Assembly (NCBI GenBank): GCA_020061125.1
Contig: JAGUYV010000441.1
Coordinates: forward strand, 1-13,842
DNA: 13,842 bases
From: a bacterium
GTDB lineage: Bacteria > UBP15 > UBA6099 > DSWB01
Direction of reading: 5' to 3'
Under the pieces are notes generated by a model, which was not told the origin of the DNA, did no database searches, and saw only the letters and a list, made by a program, of their open reading frames with translations. The position numbers and the translations under genes were made by a program. Shown piece after piece: positions 5,668 to 13,058 of this stretch. Position 1 is the first letter of the stretch; every line of letters begins with the position of its first letter.

Positions 5668-6303
5668 GTGATCATCAGGCAGCTCGAAGTCAGCCCCTTC
5701 ATGGAAAACGCCTACATCGTGGGATGCGAGGAAACAAAGCAGGCCGTGATCTTCGACCCCGGCGACGAAGCCGGCCGCATCGCCGCGGAAGTTCAGCGCC
5801 TGGGCCTCACCGTCAGCGAGATCATCGCCACCCACGCACACATTGACCATATCGGCGCCGTGCACGCTCTCAAGGAGATGCTCGGCGTTCCTTTCCGCCT
5901 TCATAAAAACGAGGAAATTCTCGTCAAGGCCTATGACCAGCAGTGCCGCATGTTCGGCATCCAGTTCGGCGCCGAGCCGGGCATAGACGGATACATCGAG
6001 GAGGGCGACGAAATCGCCGTGGGCAACCTCAAGGCAAAAGTCCTGCTCACCCCGGGCCACTCGCCCGGCGGCCTGTGTTTCCATTTCCAGGGCAGCCCCG
6101 GCAGCGTCATCGTGGGCGACACCCTGTTCATGGGTTCCATCGGCCGCACCGATCTCATCGGCGGCGACATGAAAACCCTCATCGCCAACATCAAAAACAA
6201 AATCCTCACCCTGCCCGAGGACACGCAGGTGTACTCCGGCCACGGCCCCATGACCACCGTGGGCAGGGAAATGAAAACCAATCCATTTCTGCTGATGTAC
6301 TGA
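5668..6303 (+). CDS. metallo-beta-lactamase-fold hydrolase, glyoxalase II-like
   Basis: A 211-residue single-domain MBL-fold hydrolase. The start is GTG 5668, with GGGAGG (5656-5661) 6 bases upstream; the encoded M-I-I-R-Q-L-E-V start fits the family. The dinuclear metal motif H-x-H-x-D-H is T-H-A-H-I-D-H, giving His56, His58, Asp60 and His61. Further ligands are His131 (P-G-H-S-P-G-G), Asp151 (V-G-D-T-L-F) and His192 (S-G-H-G-P). This set matches the hydroxyacylglutathione hydrolase/YcbL group, which hydrolyses thioesters such as S-lactoylglutathione. The protein lacks the longer C-terminal domain of classical GloB, so YcbL-type is the closer fit; the real substrate is unknown. It ends 18 bases from the convergent minus-strand gene, with no clear terminator between them. 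Confidence 0.92.
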   Translation: MIIRQLEVSPFMENAYIVGCEETKQAVIFDPGDEAGRIAAEVQRLGLTVSEIIATHAHIDHIGAVHALKEMLGVPFRLHKNEEILVKAYDQQCRMFGIQFGAEPGIDGYIEEGDEIAVGNLKAKVLLTPGHSPGGLCFHFQGSPGSVIVGDTLFMGSIGRTDLIGGDMKTLIANIKNKILTLPEDTQVYSGHGPMTTVGREMKTNPFLLMY

Positions 6304-6321
6304 ACCGGGCGCTGCGGCCGC

Positions 6322-6876
6322 TTAATCCCAGGTCACGACCATTTCGCAGCAGTCGTCGCCGTTGCACACGCATTTGGTTTCTTTTGTGGAAACATTTTTT
6401 CCGCCGGACAGCTCGACCATTTTGTTGGCCCAGCCGATGAGGTTGCGGCAGAAGGTGCGGTGGGGCATGCCGTAGCCCTTGACGCGGAACGCGGCGCGGC
6501 CCGGCTGGGTCTCGATTTCCAGGTCGCCGGTGTCGTGGAACGCGCTCCACAACTGGGGCACGCGCGTGAAAGTTTCCTCGGGCGTGGTTTTAATCTTGAG
6601 TTTGTGAATAGTGGTGAGACCCATTTGCGCGGTCATTTCGCCCAATTCTTCCATGGCGCGCGGGTGGGTGAATTTGAGGGCTTTGTCTATGGAATCGTCC
6701 AGGTCTTTGAGCACTTCGGCGGGGTACCAGCTCGAACTGATCACGCCGCCGCCAGTGAGCAGTTCCCGGCTCTCGGGAGTGAGCGCGGCTATGATTTTCA
6801 GATAGGCGTCGTCGCCGTAATGTTCTTTGAGCATCTGGAGCCTGCTAAGAAGCGCCACACCTTTGACTTTTGCCAT
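6322..6876 (-). CDS. uncharacterised cysteine-rich protein with a V4R-like C-terminus
   Basis: A 184-residue protein that I do not recognise at family level with certainty. ATG 6876 is chosen because AGGGAGA lies about 8 bases upstream; an in-frame start 16 codons earlier has no such site. There is no signal peptide or membrane segment, so it is probably cytoplasmic. The C-terminal part, with G-x-M-P-H-R-T-F-C-R-N-L-I-G-W (136-149), E-L-S-G-G-K-N-V (155-162) and C-V-C-N-G-D-D-C-C-E (169-178), resembles V4R/heme-NO-binding-like and DUF2378-type sensor domains, which end in a C-x-G-D-x-C-x-F/V strand. Cys143, 169, 171, 176 and 177 could bind a metal. A ligand-sensing or transcription-linked role is a guess. 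It lies 86 bases past the RNase D start region's operon end, possibly with its own extended -10 promoter. Confidence 0.7.
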   Translation of the reverse strand: MAKVKGVALLSRLQMLKEHYGDDAYLKIIAALTPESRELLTGGGVISSSWYPAEVLKDLDDSIDKALKFTHPRAMEELGEMTAQMGLTTIHKLKIKTTPEETFTRVPQLWSAFHDTGDLEIETQPGRAAFRVKGYGMPHRTFCRNLIGWANKMVELSGGKNVSTKETKCVCNGDDCCEMVVTWD

Positions 6877-6919
6877 GAGGAACTCTCCCTTAACAGAAAT
6901 GCCATTCCCGTGCGTGACG

Positions 6920-6949
6920 ATCATATCACAGCGCGGGGGTGGGGCACAA
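6920..6949 (-). promoter_or_regulatory. possible extended -10 promoter of the V4R-like gene
   Basis: Minus strand TGATATGAT gives an extended -10 (TATGAT at 6920-6925). The -35 candidate TTGTGC (6944-6949, 18-base spacer) is weak. Confidence 0.4.
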
Positions 6950-6962
6950 GCGGGGCGAGGCG

Positions 6963-8165
6963 TCAGGAGTTGGCTTTGACGAGTTCGATGATTTCCGCGC
7001 CGTAAATGTTGGCGCGGCGCGCGCCCACGCCCTGGATGCCGCGCAGTTTTTCCGGGCTGTCCGGCTTTTCACGGGCCACATTTTCCAGGGCGTAGCCGGG
7101 CAGCACGGCCAGGTGGTGGATGCCGCGCTCTTCGGCCTTTTTCAGGCGCCATTGTTTGAGCGCGTCCACCAGCGCCTGGTCGTCCCAGTGGATGCAGCGG
7201 CGTTTGCGGCGGTGGTTCTTTTCCGGCTCGGGGATGCGGTCGGGCTTGCGGGACAGCCCGCGCTGGATGCAGTGGTGCATGTCCCGGCCGCAGCGGTTGT
7301 ACACGGTTTCGGTGATGCCCTTGATGGCGAGCAGTTCCTTTTTGTTTCGCGGGGCGGCTGTGGCCACATCCAGGATGGTGGAGTTGTTGAGCACCTTGAA
7401 CGGGGGCAGGTTGAGGCGCTCGGCGCGTTTTTCGCGCCAGTGGTAGAGTTCGTAGGCGATGGACAGCTCGCGGGGCTTGAGCGCGCGCACGCCCTTGAGG
7501 TTCCAGAAGTCGTGCACATCGCGCGCCATTTCCACGGGCGTGCGCTGCTCCAGGCGGCGGAACTCGATTTCGGCTTCCTCGGTGAGATCTGCTTGTTTGA
7601 GCATCTCGCGCAGCTTGCGCGCCACGGGCACGAGAAACTGCACATCCTGGCACAGGTACACCATCTGGTGCATGCTGATGGGGCGCAGGCCCCAGTTGGA
7701 TTTCGTGAATTTCTTTTCGAGATGAACGCCCTCGAAATGCTCGACCAGGTCGGCCATGCCGATCTTGTCGAAGTTCAGGAACTGGGCGGCGATCATGGTG
7801 TCGAAGATGTTGTTGAATTCCAGGCGGAAGTCGCGCTTGAGGCCGCCCACATCGTAGTCCGCGCCGTGGATGTATTTCACGATGCGCGGGTCGGATGTGA
7901 TGGTGTTCAGCCCCGACAGTTCCTTGAGGCGCATGGGGTCGAAGAGATAGATTTTGCGGCCCGTGCAAATCTGGATCACGCAGATGCGTTCCTGGTACAC
8001 ATACAGGCTGTTGCTTTCCGTGTCGAGCGCGATTTCGCGCGCTTTGGAGATTTGTTCGAGGGCGTCGTGCAGGGCTTCGGGCCGGTCAATGAGAAAAGTG
8101 GGCATCTCAAAGCTGACCTGTTTCATGTGGGTGCCGGGCGCTGTGCCGGTCTGCTGGTCGTGCAT
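6963..8165 (-). CDS. rnd: ribonuclease D (DEDDy exonuclease with two HRDC domains)
   Basis: A 400-residue 3'-5' exoribonuclease. The DEDD catalytic set is visible: Asp48 and Glu50 in A-L-D-T-E-S, Asp105 in H-G-A-D-Y-D, and Tyr170/Asp174 in Y-L-C-Q-D, the Y-x3-D of the DEDDy class. The exonuclease domain spans about 22-195. It is followed by an HRDC domain (about 218-290) with E-L-Y-H-W-R-E-K-R-A-E-R and a second one (about 325-395) with L-x-G-I-Q-G-V-G-x-R-R. RNase D trims tRNA precursors and other stable RNAs. No tRNA in this window encodes CCA, so precise 3' trimming is needed before CCA addition. ATG 8165 lies 4 bases past the upstream epimerase stop, so the two form an operon. Met14 is a possible later start without a ribosome site. 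Confidence 0.93.
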   Translation of the reverse strand: MHDQQTGTAPGTHMKQVSFEMPTFLIDRPEALHDALEQISKAREIALDTESNSLYVYQERICVIQICTGRKIYLFDPMRLKELSGLNTITSDPRIVKYIHGADYDVGGLKRDFRLEFNNIFDTMIAAQFLNFDKIGMADLVEHFEGVHLEKKFTKSNWGLRPISMHQMVYLCQDVQFLVPVARKLREMLKQADLTEEAEIEFRRLEQRTPVEMARDVHDFWNLKGVRALKPRELSIAYELYHWREKRAERLNLPPFKVLNNSTILDVATAAPRNKKELLAIKGITETVYNRCGRDMHHCIQRGLSRKPDRIPEPEKNHRRKRRCIHWDDQALVDALKQWRLKKAEERGIHHLAVLPGYALENVAREKPDSPEKLRGIQGVGARRANIYGAEIIELVKANS

Positions 8166-8169
8166 GCGG

Positions 8170-9159
8170 TCAGTAGGTCCTGTTCCTTTCCCTCACGAAG
8201 TCGCGGTGTTCCGCGTATCCGAGGATCTGGTCCCGCGCGCAGTCTTCGGCCGAATGGCTCGGATCGTAACCCAGCAGGCGCGCGGCTTTTTCAATGGAGA
8301 TGTGCATGGGGTGGAAGGCGTAATCCACCTGGTGATCGGGCACATTGGAGAGGCCCGCGAACACGGCCGCGGTCACGGCGATTCGGGTCAGGCCCCTGCT
8401 TGCCGGGATGAGCGGCGAGCGGCTGCGCACGGCGCGTTTCATGGCGAGCAGGAGACTCTTGTGCGCGGCCGGGGCGCGGGTTGCGATGTTGAACGCCTCG
8501 CCCGGGGCGTTGGGCGAATCCAGGGCCAGGAGGAACGCATCGGCCACATCGCGGTAATGGGCCAGGCTGGCCGGGATGTTTCCGTTGCCGGCCATGGGCA
8601 CGGGTTTGTGCGCGATGATGCGGTCCATGATGTCGAGCATGGGGCCGTGGTTGTAGCTGCCCGGTCCGCACACGCCGGGCATGCGCAGGCTGGTGGACTC
8701 CAGGCCTTTTTGCAGATATTTGAGCAGCAGGCGCTCGACATGCAGCTTGTGACGGCCGTACCATCCCACGGGGTGGTCCCGTGGCGCTTCCTCGGTGCAG
8801 GGCGCTGGGGGCTGCGCGCCGTACAGCTCGATGGTGGAAGCGTTCACCAGCCGCCGCACTTTATGATTGAGCGCGGCCTTGAGCACGATTTCCGTGCCGC
8901 CGACATTGACTTCCCATTTCTCGCGCAGGGGCCGCCGGGACAGGGATTGAATGAACGCCAGGTGAATGACGGCCTCCGCGCCCTTGACGGCTTTGTCCAC
9001 GGCTTCCGCGTCGCGCATGTCCGCTTTTATAAAATGCGCTTTCGGCGGAATGAAGGGCGATGTCTGCACATCGAGGATGCGCACCGCACGGCCCTTGCCG
9101 AGCAGCGCGCCAGCAATGTGGCACCCGAGATATCCCGATCCTCCGGTTATAAGGATCAT
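8170..9159 (-). CDS. NAD(P)-dependent extended SDR, nucleotide-sugar epimerase/dehydratase type
   Basis: A 329-residue Rossmann-fold protein. The start is ATG 9159, with GGAGG 6 bases upstream; the longer open frame adds 38 residues that do not belong to the fold. G-G-S-G-Y-L-G (6-12) is the extended-SDR dinucleotide loop, D-M-R-D (47-50) the adenine-side motif and V-I-H-L-A (64-68) the following strand. N-A-S-T-I-E-L-Y-G (106-114) and Y134-G-R-H-K138 supply the catalytic Ser/Thr and Tyr-x3-Lys. Family members change nucleotide sugars or steroid-like substrates; a specific substrate cannot be read from the sequence. The gene is followed at 4 bases by ribonuclease D. It is transcribed divergently from the bamA operon, with a 242-base shared upstream region. 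Confidence 0.9.
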   Translation of the reverse strand: MILITGGSGYLGCHIAGALLGKGRAVRILDVQTSPFIPPKAHFIKADMRDAEAVDKAVKGAEAVIHLAFIQSLSRRPLREKWEVNVGGTEIVLKAALNHKVRRLVNASTIELYGAQPPAPCTEEAPRDHPVGWYGRHKLHVERLLLKYLQKGLESTSLRMPGVCGPGSYNHGPMLDIMDRIIAHKPVPMAGNGNIPASLAHYRDVADAFLLALDSPNAPGEAFNIATRAPAAHKSLLLAMKRAVRSRSPLIPASRGLTRIAVTAAVFAGLSNVPDHQVDYAFHPMHISIEKAARLLGYDPSHSAEDCARDQILGYAEHRDFVRERNRTY

Positions 9160-9186
9160 GCCGCGCCTCCACGAAATGATGACGAT

Positions 9187-9216
9187 ATCATAATCCGCGC
9201 CGCGGCGCGGGGCAAA
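9187..9216 (-). promoter_or_regulatory. possible promoter of the epimerase-rnd operon
   Basis: Minus strand TTTGCC (9211-9216), 18-base spacer, TATGAT (9187-9192). The spacer contains the GC palindrome at 9195-9210, so a bound protein there would interfere with the promoter. Confidence 0.45.
9195..9210. repeat. perfect 16-nt GC palindrome in the epimerase/bamA divergent region
   Basis: CCGCGCCGCGGCGCGG reads the same on both strands. It shares the 12-base core GCGCCGCGGCGC with the palindrome at 1193-1208. Confidence 0.6.
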
Positions 9217-9257
9217 CGAATGTTTTGCGCCCCCCCGGTTCGCCGCGCCCGGGATTG

Positions 9258-9286
9258 TTGCCCGAACAGGCAAATATTTATATATA
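9258..9286 (+). promoter_or_regulatory. probable promoter of the bamA-skp operon
   Basis: TTGCCC (9258-9263), 17-base spacer, TATATA (9281-9286) within a locally AT-rich tract. An inverted repeat TTGCC-N6-GGCAA (9258-9273) overlaps the -35 and could be an operator. The leader would be about 110 bases. Confidence 0.5.
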
Positions 9287-9401
9287 ACTACTGATATTAT
9301 GATTGAATGCGCGGCCGGGGCGTTGCGCAGACTGTGTGCGCCCGCGATGTCAGGCCGCGCAATGCAATCAAGCCAAAGCGTATTGAACCAAGGGGGTCGC
9401 G

Positions 9402-11165
9402 ATGTTCAAGAAACTGGTCTGTTCGGTGCTTTTTGCGTGCCTGGCGTTGTGCGGAACCATGGCCGCTGCGCAGGATACGGTCGCGGACGAGGATGTCATC
9501 ATCAAAAAAATCGAAGTGGACGGCAATTTCGAGGTATCGGACGAGGTGATCATGGCCGTGGTGCAGTCCCGGACCGGCGAGCCGATCAACACGCAGACGC
9601 TCGAGGACGACCTGCAGCGCATCTTCGACCTGGGCTTCTTTTCCGAGGAAATCAAGGCCCGGCTCTCGGAATACGAGGGCGGCGCCATGATCACCTTCAA
9701 GGTCGTGGAAAACCCGGTGGTGGAAAAAATCGTGATCAAGGGCAACACGGTTATCACCGAACAGGCCATCCGGGAGGCCATGCAGACCAAGGAAAACGCG
9801 ATTCTTAACAAGGTGAACCTGGAGCGCGATGTCAAAACCATCGAGCAGCTCTACAAAGACAAGGGATTCATCGTGGCCCGTGTGGTGGACCTGCAGGTGG
9901 CGCCGGACGGCGCGCTGAACATCGAACTCAAGGAAGGCATCGTCAAGGACATCGAAATCAAATATGTGATCCGCGACGAAGACACCGACGAGATCATCGA
10001 GGAAAGCGCCAAGGGCAAAACCAACCCGATCGTGATTCTCCGGGAAATGAAGACCAAGCCCGGGGACGTTCTGAACGCCGAGCGCATCCGGCTGGACCTG
10101 CAGCGCGTGTTCAACCTCGGATTCTTCGAGGATGTGACATGGGACTTCGACACGGACCCGGCGCGCGTGGACATCGGCAGCATCGTGCTGCTGGTCAAGG
10201 TCGAGGAAGCCAAGACCGGGCAGGTGGGATTCGGCGCGGGCTACAGCAGCAGCACGGGCCTCACCGGGTTCTTGAGCTACTCGGAGCGCAACTTGAGCGG
10301 CATGGGCAGGCGCGTCAGCTCCCAAGTCGAATTCGGCGGCAAGCGCAACGACTTCCAGGTCGGCTACTTCGAACCGTGGATTGACAAAAAGCACACCAGC
10401 TTCGAAATCAACCTCTACAACACCTCGACCGAAAACCTGCGCTACGGCCTGGGCGGCGTGGAAGTGGACGACTATCGCGAAGAGCACCAAGGGTTCGACT
10501 TCACCGTGGGCCGCCCCGTGTCCGACTACACCCGCGCGTTCGTCGGGTTCAAGGCCGAGAGCGTGAACATCGAGCCGACGGCCTACGACTACCTCGACGG
10601 CGCCATCCGCACCATGAGCTTTTCTCTGCGCACCGACACCCGCAACAACATCTTCAATCCCTCCACCGGCCGACTGGACACAGGCACCGTCGAATACAAC
10701 GGCAGCTTCCTGGGCGGCGACTACGATTACAAAAAGTTCAGCCTGGACCTGCGCCGCTTTTATCCCATCAAAAGGGACAAGCAGGTCTTCGGCATTCACA
10801 TGTTCATGGGCTTGAGCCAGGACAATGTGCCGCGCTTTGATTACTACGATGTGGGCGGCGTGAACACCGTGCGCGGATATGAGGAATACGAATTCGCCGG
10901 TTCCAAGGCCGTGTACTTCAACGCCGAGTACCGGTTCGCCCTGGCCGGAAATGTGTCCGGCGTGCTGTTCAGCGACGCGGGCGGCGTGTGGAACAGGGCC
11001 GGCGACATGAGCCTGGACCCCGATGAATATGTGAAGTCCGTGGGCATGGGCCTGCGGCTGAACATCTCGTACTTCGGCGGGCTTGGCCCCATCCGCCTGG
11101 ATTACGCCTACGCCATCAGCAGAGAGCAGACCAAGATTCACTTCGGATTCGGCCACATGTTCTGA
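9402..11165 (+). CDS. bamA: outer-membrane protein assembly factor BamA (Omp85), three POTRA domains
   Basis: A 587-residue Omp85 protein that folds and inserts beta-barrel proteins into the outer membrane. A Sec signal peptide (1-23, ending A-A-A before Q24) is followed by POTRA repeats at about 32-104, 106-178 and 180-270, each with a beta-strand, the G-N/G-F-F turns and paired helices; the third carries an insertion near 190-210. The barrel covers about 272-587. It contains the Omp85 lid-lock motif V-R-G-Y (490-493) and ends in F-G-F-G-H-M-F with the terminal Phe of the beta-signal. Gammaproteobacterial BamA has five POTRAs and about 800 residues, so this is a short form. AGGGGG (9391-9396) precedes ATG 9402. 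It leads an envelope operon with an unknown barrel-like protein and two Skp-type genes. Confidence 0.95.
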   Translation: MFKKLVCSVLFACLALCGTMAAAQDTVADEDVIIKKIEVDGNFEVSDEVIMAVVQSRTGEPINTQTLEDDLQRIFDLGFFSEEIKARLSEYEGGAMITFKVVENPVVEKIVIKGNTVITEQAIREAMQTKENAILNKVNLERDVKTIEQLYKDKGFIVARVVDLQVAPDGALNIELKEGIVKDIEIKYVIRDEDTDEIIEESAKGKTNPIVILREMKTKPGDVLNAERIRLDLQRVFNLGFFEDVTWDFDTDPARVDIGSIVLLVKVEEAKTGQVGFGAGYSSSTGLTGFLSYSERNLSGMGRRVSSQVEFGGKRNDFQVGYFEPWIDKKHTSFEINLYNTSTENLRYGLGGVEVDDYREEHQGFDFTVGRPVSDYTRAFVGFKAESVNIEPTAYDYLDGAIRTMSFSLRTDTRNNIFNPSTGRLDTGTVEYNGSFLGGDYDYKKFSLDLRRFYPIKRDKQVFGIHMFMGLSQDNVPRFDYYDVGGVNTVRGYEEYEFAGSKAVYFNAEYRFALAGNVSGVLFSDAGGVWNRAGDMSLDPDEYVKSVGMGLRLNISYFGGLGPIRLDYAYAISREQTKIHFGFGHMF

Positions 11166-11195
11166 TCGCGGGCCGGCAGAGGAGCGCTCCAGCAC

Positions 11196-12509
11196 ATGAC
11201 GAAAACCACGAGAAGCCTGATTCTGATGCTCGCGGCGGGGCTGTGCCTGTGCGCTGCGGCCGTGCGAGCCGCCGCCGCCCCTGTGGACTCCGTTTCCAAA
11301 GTGTCCGTTTCCGTGAGCTTCACCTCCAACACTCCGCCCGAACCCATGATTGAAAAAATCAGGTTCAGCGTGGAACAGGTCGGTATCAAGGCCCTCGAAG
11401 GCAAGTCCGTACAGGAAGCGGAACAGCTCACAGGTGAGCTGCGCGACCTCATGGGCAAGATTTTCAACCAGGTGCTCGGCGGCTATCTTGTAAGCAACAT
11501 TGACATCGCCATCGGCGTCGAAACCTCCATCGGCGTTCTCCTGGAACCGATCCCGCCGTTCGCGGAAACCTTTGATGTAACCCTCGAGCTGGCGGGCGGC
11601 ACGCACACGCGCTGGAACGAACTTATGGCCGCGGAACGCGACGCCATCAAGAGCCGGTACAGCGGGTTGCTCAAGGATGTCCCCGTATTGAGCGCGCGCT
11701 GGAGCGCCAAGGTCATCGAGGAGTCCATGCTGGACATCGCGCAGATCGAGGCCCTGTTCCCCGGCTTCCGCATCACGCCGAGCCTGGACATTGGCCGGAA
11801 CGCCGTGCTGCATCTGATCCTCACCCCCATGGGCGAAACTGTGCGCATGGTTAATGTGAAAATCCGTTCCGCAACCATTCCGTCGCTCACGCTCGAAAGG
11901 CTCAAGTACGAAGCCGCGGCGCGCGCGGACCTCATCGTGGGGCTGCCACTGGTGTTCGCCGAAAGCCGCCGCGACATCATCTCCGCGGAAATCGCCTCGC
12001 ACCTCGAAGGCACGCACCTGGCGCAGGTGCTGCGCCTGGGCATCACGCCGAGGCTCACGCTCTCGAGCCGCGCGCGCCTGGTTCTGCTTGTGGAGTCCAA
12101 CCGCTACAGCGGATTCCTGCGCGCCAAGATTAATGTGGGCAAGAACAGGGGCGACACCGATGTGGAAGCTCACGCGGGCGTTTTCCTGTTCAACAATGTC
12201 GAGGTTTTTACCGAGTTCAACTTCGACCCCGGCCCGATCTCCCTGGAAAGCAACTTCGGCGTGGGCTGGCGGCCAAGCAAATTCTTTTATGCGGCCGCGG
12301 GCCGCAACTTCACCGAGGGCATCAACCGAATCTGGCTCGACGGGTACCTTTCCGAAGATGTCATCATTTCTTGGGAAAAAGGCGTGTCCCAGGACAAAAA
12401 ACGGGACATCGAGGGCAGCGTCAAGTTCAAGGCTCACGAGTTCTTCAGCTTCGATATCGTCTCGGATTTCAACACCGATGTCTGGGTGCGTTTCAACGCC
12501 AATCTCTAG
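11196..12509 (+). CDS. unknown exported protein: POTRA-like modules plus short beta-barrel-like C-terminus
   Basis: A 437-residue protein that I do not recognise. A signal peptide (1-28, A-A-A-A before P29) marks it as exported. Residues 34-300 look like beta-alpha-alpha-beta modules. The clearest is about 216-300, with the strand V-N-V-K-I-R-S, two helices, and the closing strands I-T-P-R-L-T-L and A-R-L-V-L-L-V-E-S, which recalls a POTRA domain. From about 307 the sequence becomes alternating hydrophobic/polar strands rich in Phe, Gly and Asn (for example V-F-L-F-N-N-V-E-V-F-T-E-F-N-F, and F-S-F-D-I-V-S-D-F), as in a small outer-membrane barrel or beta-sheet. It has no V-R-G-Y motif, and its last residue is Leu, not Phe. 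It sits 30 bases after bamA and 48 before skp, so it likely acts in outer-membrane assembly. AGAGGAG precedes the ATG. Confidence 0.8.
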   Translation: MTKTTRSLILMLAAGLCLCAAAVRAAAAPVDSVSKVSVSVSFTSNTPPEPMIEKIRFSVEQVGIKALEGKSVQEAEQLTGELRDLMGKIFNQVLGGYLVSNIDIAIGVETSIGVLLEPIPPFAETFDVTLELAGGTHTRWNELMAAERDAIKSRYSGLLKDVPVLSARWSAKVIEESMLDIAQIEALFPGFRITPSLDIGRNAVLHLILTPMGETVRMVNVKIRSATIPSLTLERLKYEAAARADLIVGLPLVFAESRRDIISAEIASHLEGTHLAQVLRLGITPRLTLSSRARLVLLVESNRYSGFLRAKINVGKNRGDTDVEAHAGVFLFNNVEVFTEFNFDPGPISLESNFGVGWRPSKFFYAAAGRNFTEGINRIWLDGYLSEDVIISWEKGVSQDKKRDIEGSVKFKAHEFFSFDIVSDFNTDVWVRFNANL

Positions 12510-12557
12510 CCGGAGGCCCCTTCGCGGCTTCCGCCATTCACAGGAGGAGTTTCACCC

Positions 12558-13046
12558 ATGCAAAAGTTTCTGCGCACCGGTCTGATCATTGCGTCCCTGG
12601 CCATCATCGCCTTCGCCGCTGCTGTGTATGTGAAAACCGGCCAGGCCACGGCCGAGGGAGAGCTTGTGGGCTTCGTGGATTCCGAGGAAATCATGGCCGG
12701 ATACGCGCCCGCCCGCCGCGCCCAGGAGGCCTGGGAGCTTTTCGAGGCCCAGCATCAGAAGCAGCTCGAAGACACGATTTTCAAGAAATACAACACCATG
12801 GATTTGAACACTCTGGACGAGGCGCAGCAGGCCGAGGTTCGAAAAATGTTCGACCAGGCCGACCAGGAACTCAAGGATCAGTTTGAAAAGATCCGCGTGC
12901 AGGAATGGGAGCCGGCCCGCAACAAAATTCAGTCGGCCATAGACACTGTGGCCAAAGAAAAGGGCGTACGCGTGGTTCTGGAGAAAAAGGCGGTGCTTTC
13001 CGGCGGAGTGGACATGACCGCGGATGTCGTCGCCAAGCTGAAGTAA
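12558..13046 (+). CDS. skp: Skp/OmpH-family periplasmic chaperone
   Basis: A 162-residue OmpH/Skp-type protein. An N-terminal hydrophobic segment (8-24) is a signal peptide or anchor. It is followed by the family's opening strand L-V-G-F-V-D-S-E-E-I-M (36-46) and the helix start Y-A-P-A-R-R-A. Residues 55-135 are charged and helical, forming the coiled-coil tentacles, and the closing beta part is G-V-R-V-V-L-E-K-K-A-V-L (136-147) with D-M-T-A-D-V-V-A-K-L at the end. Skp trimers hold unfolded outer-membrane proteins in the periplasm and deliver them to BamA. AGGAGGAG (12542-12549) precedes ATG 12558. The helical arms are short for the family. The position downstream of bamA fits the usual bamA-skp order. 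Confidence 0.9.
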   Translation: MQKFLRTGLIIASLAIIAFAAAVYVKTGQATAEGELVGFVDSEEIMAGYAPARRAQEAWELFEAQHQKQLEDTIFKKYNTMDLNTLDEAQQAEVRKMFDQADQELKDQFEKIRVQEWEPARNKIQSAIDTVAKEKGVRVVLEKKAVLSGGVDMTADVVAKLK

Positions 13047-13058
13047 GAAAGCGCTTCT

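Noticed and set aside
6939-8411. 490-codon plus-strand open frame
   Set aside because: It is antisense to ribonuclease D, whose catalytic residues and HRDC domains are clear; composition is that of a shadow frame.
7954-9294. 446-codon plus-strand open frame
   Set aside because: It is antisense to the SDR gene and the rnd start; no domain or ribosome site supports it.
11181-11190. GGAGCGCTCC palindrome over the ribosome site of the unknown exported protein gene
   Set aside because: As a hairpin it has only a 3-bp stem, too weak to claim translation control.
9297-12437. Open frame of 1046 codons on the minus strand
   Set aside because: It runs antisense through bamA and the following gene, has no recognisable domain, and is rich in Ala, His, Val and Asp, as expected from the reverse of GC-biased codons. 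Both plus-strand proteins have signal peptides and clear folds.
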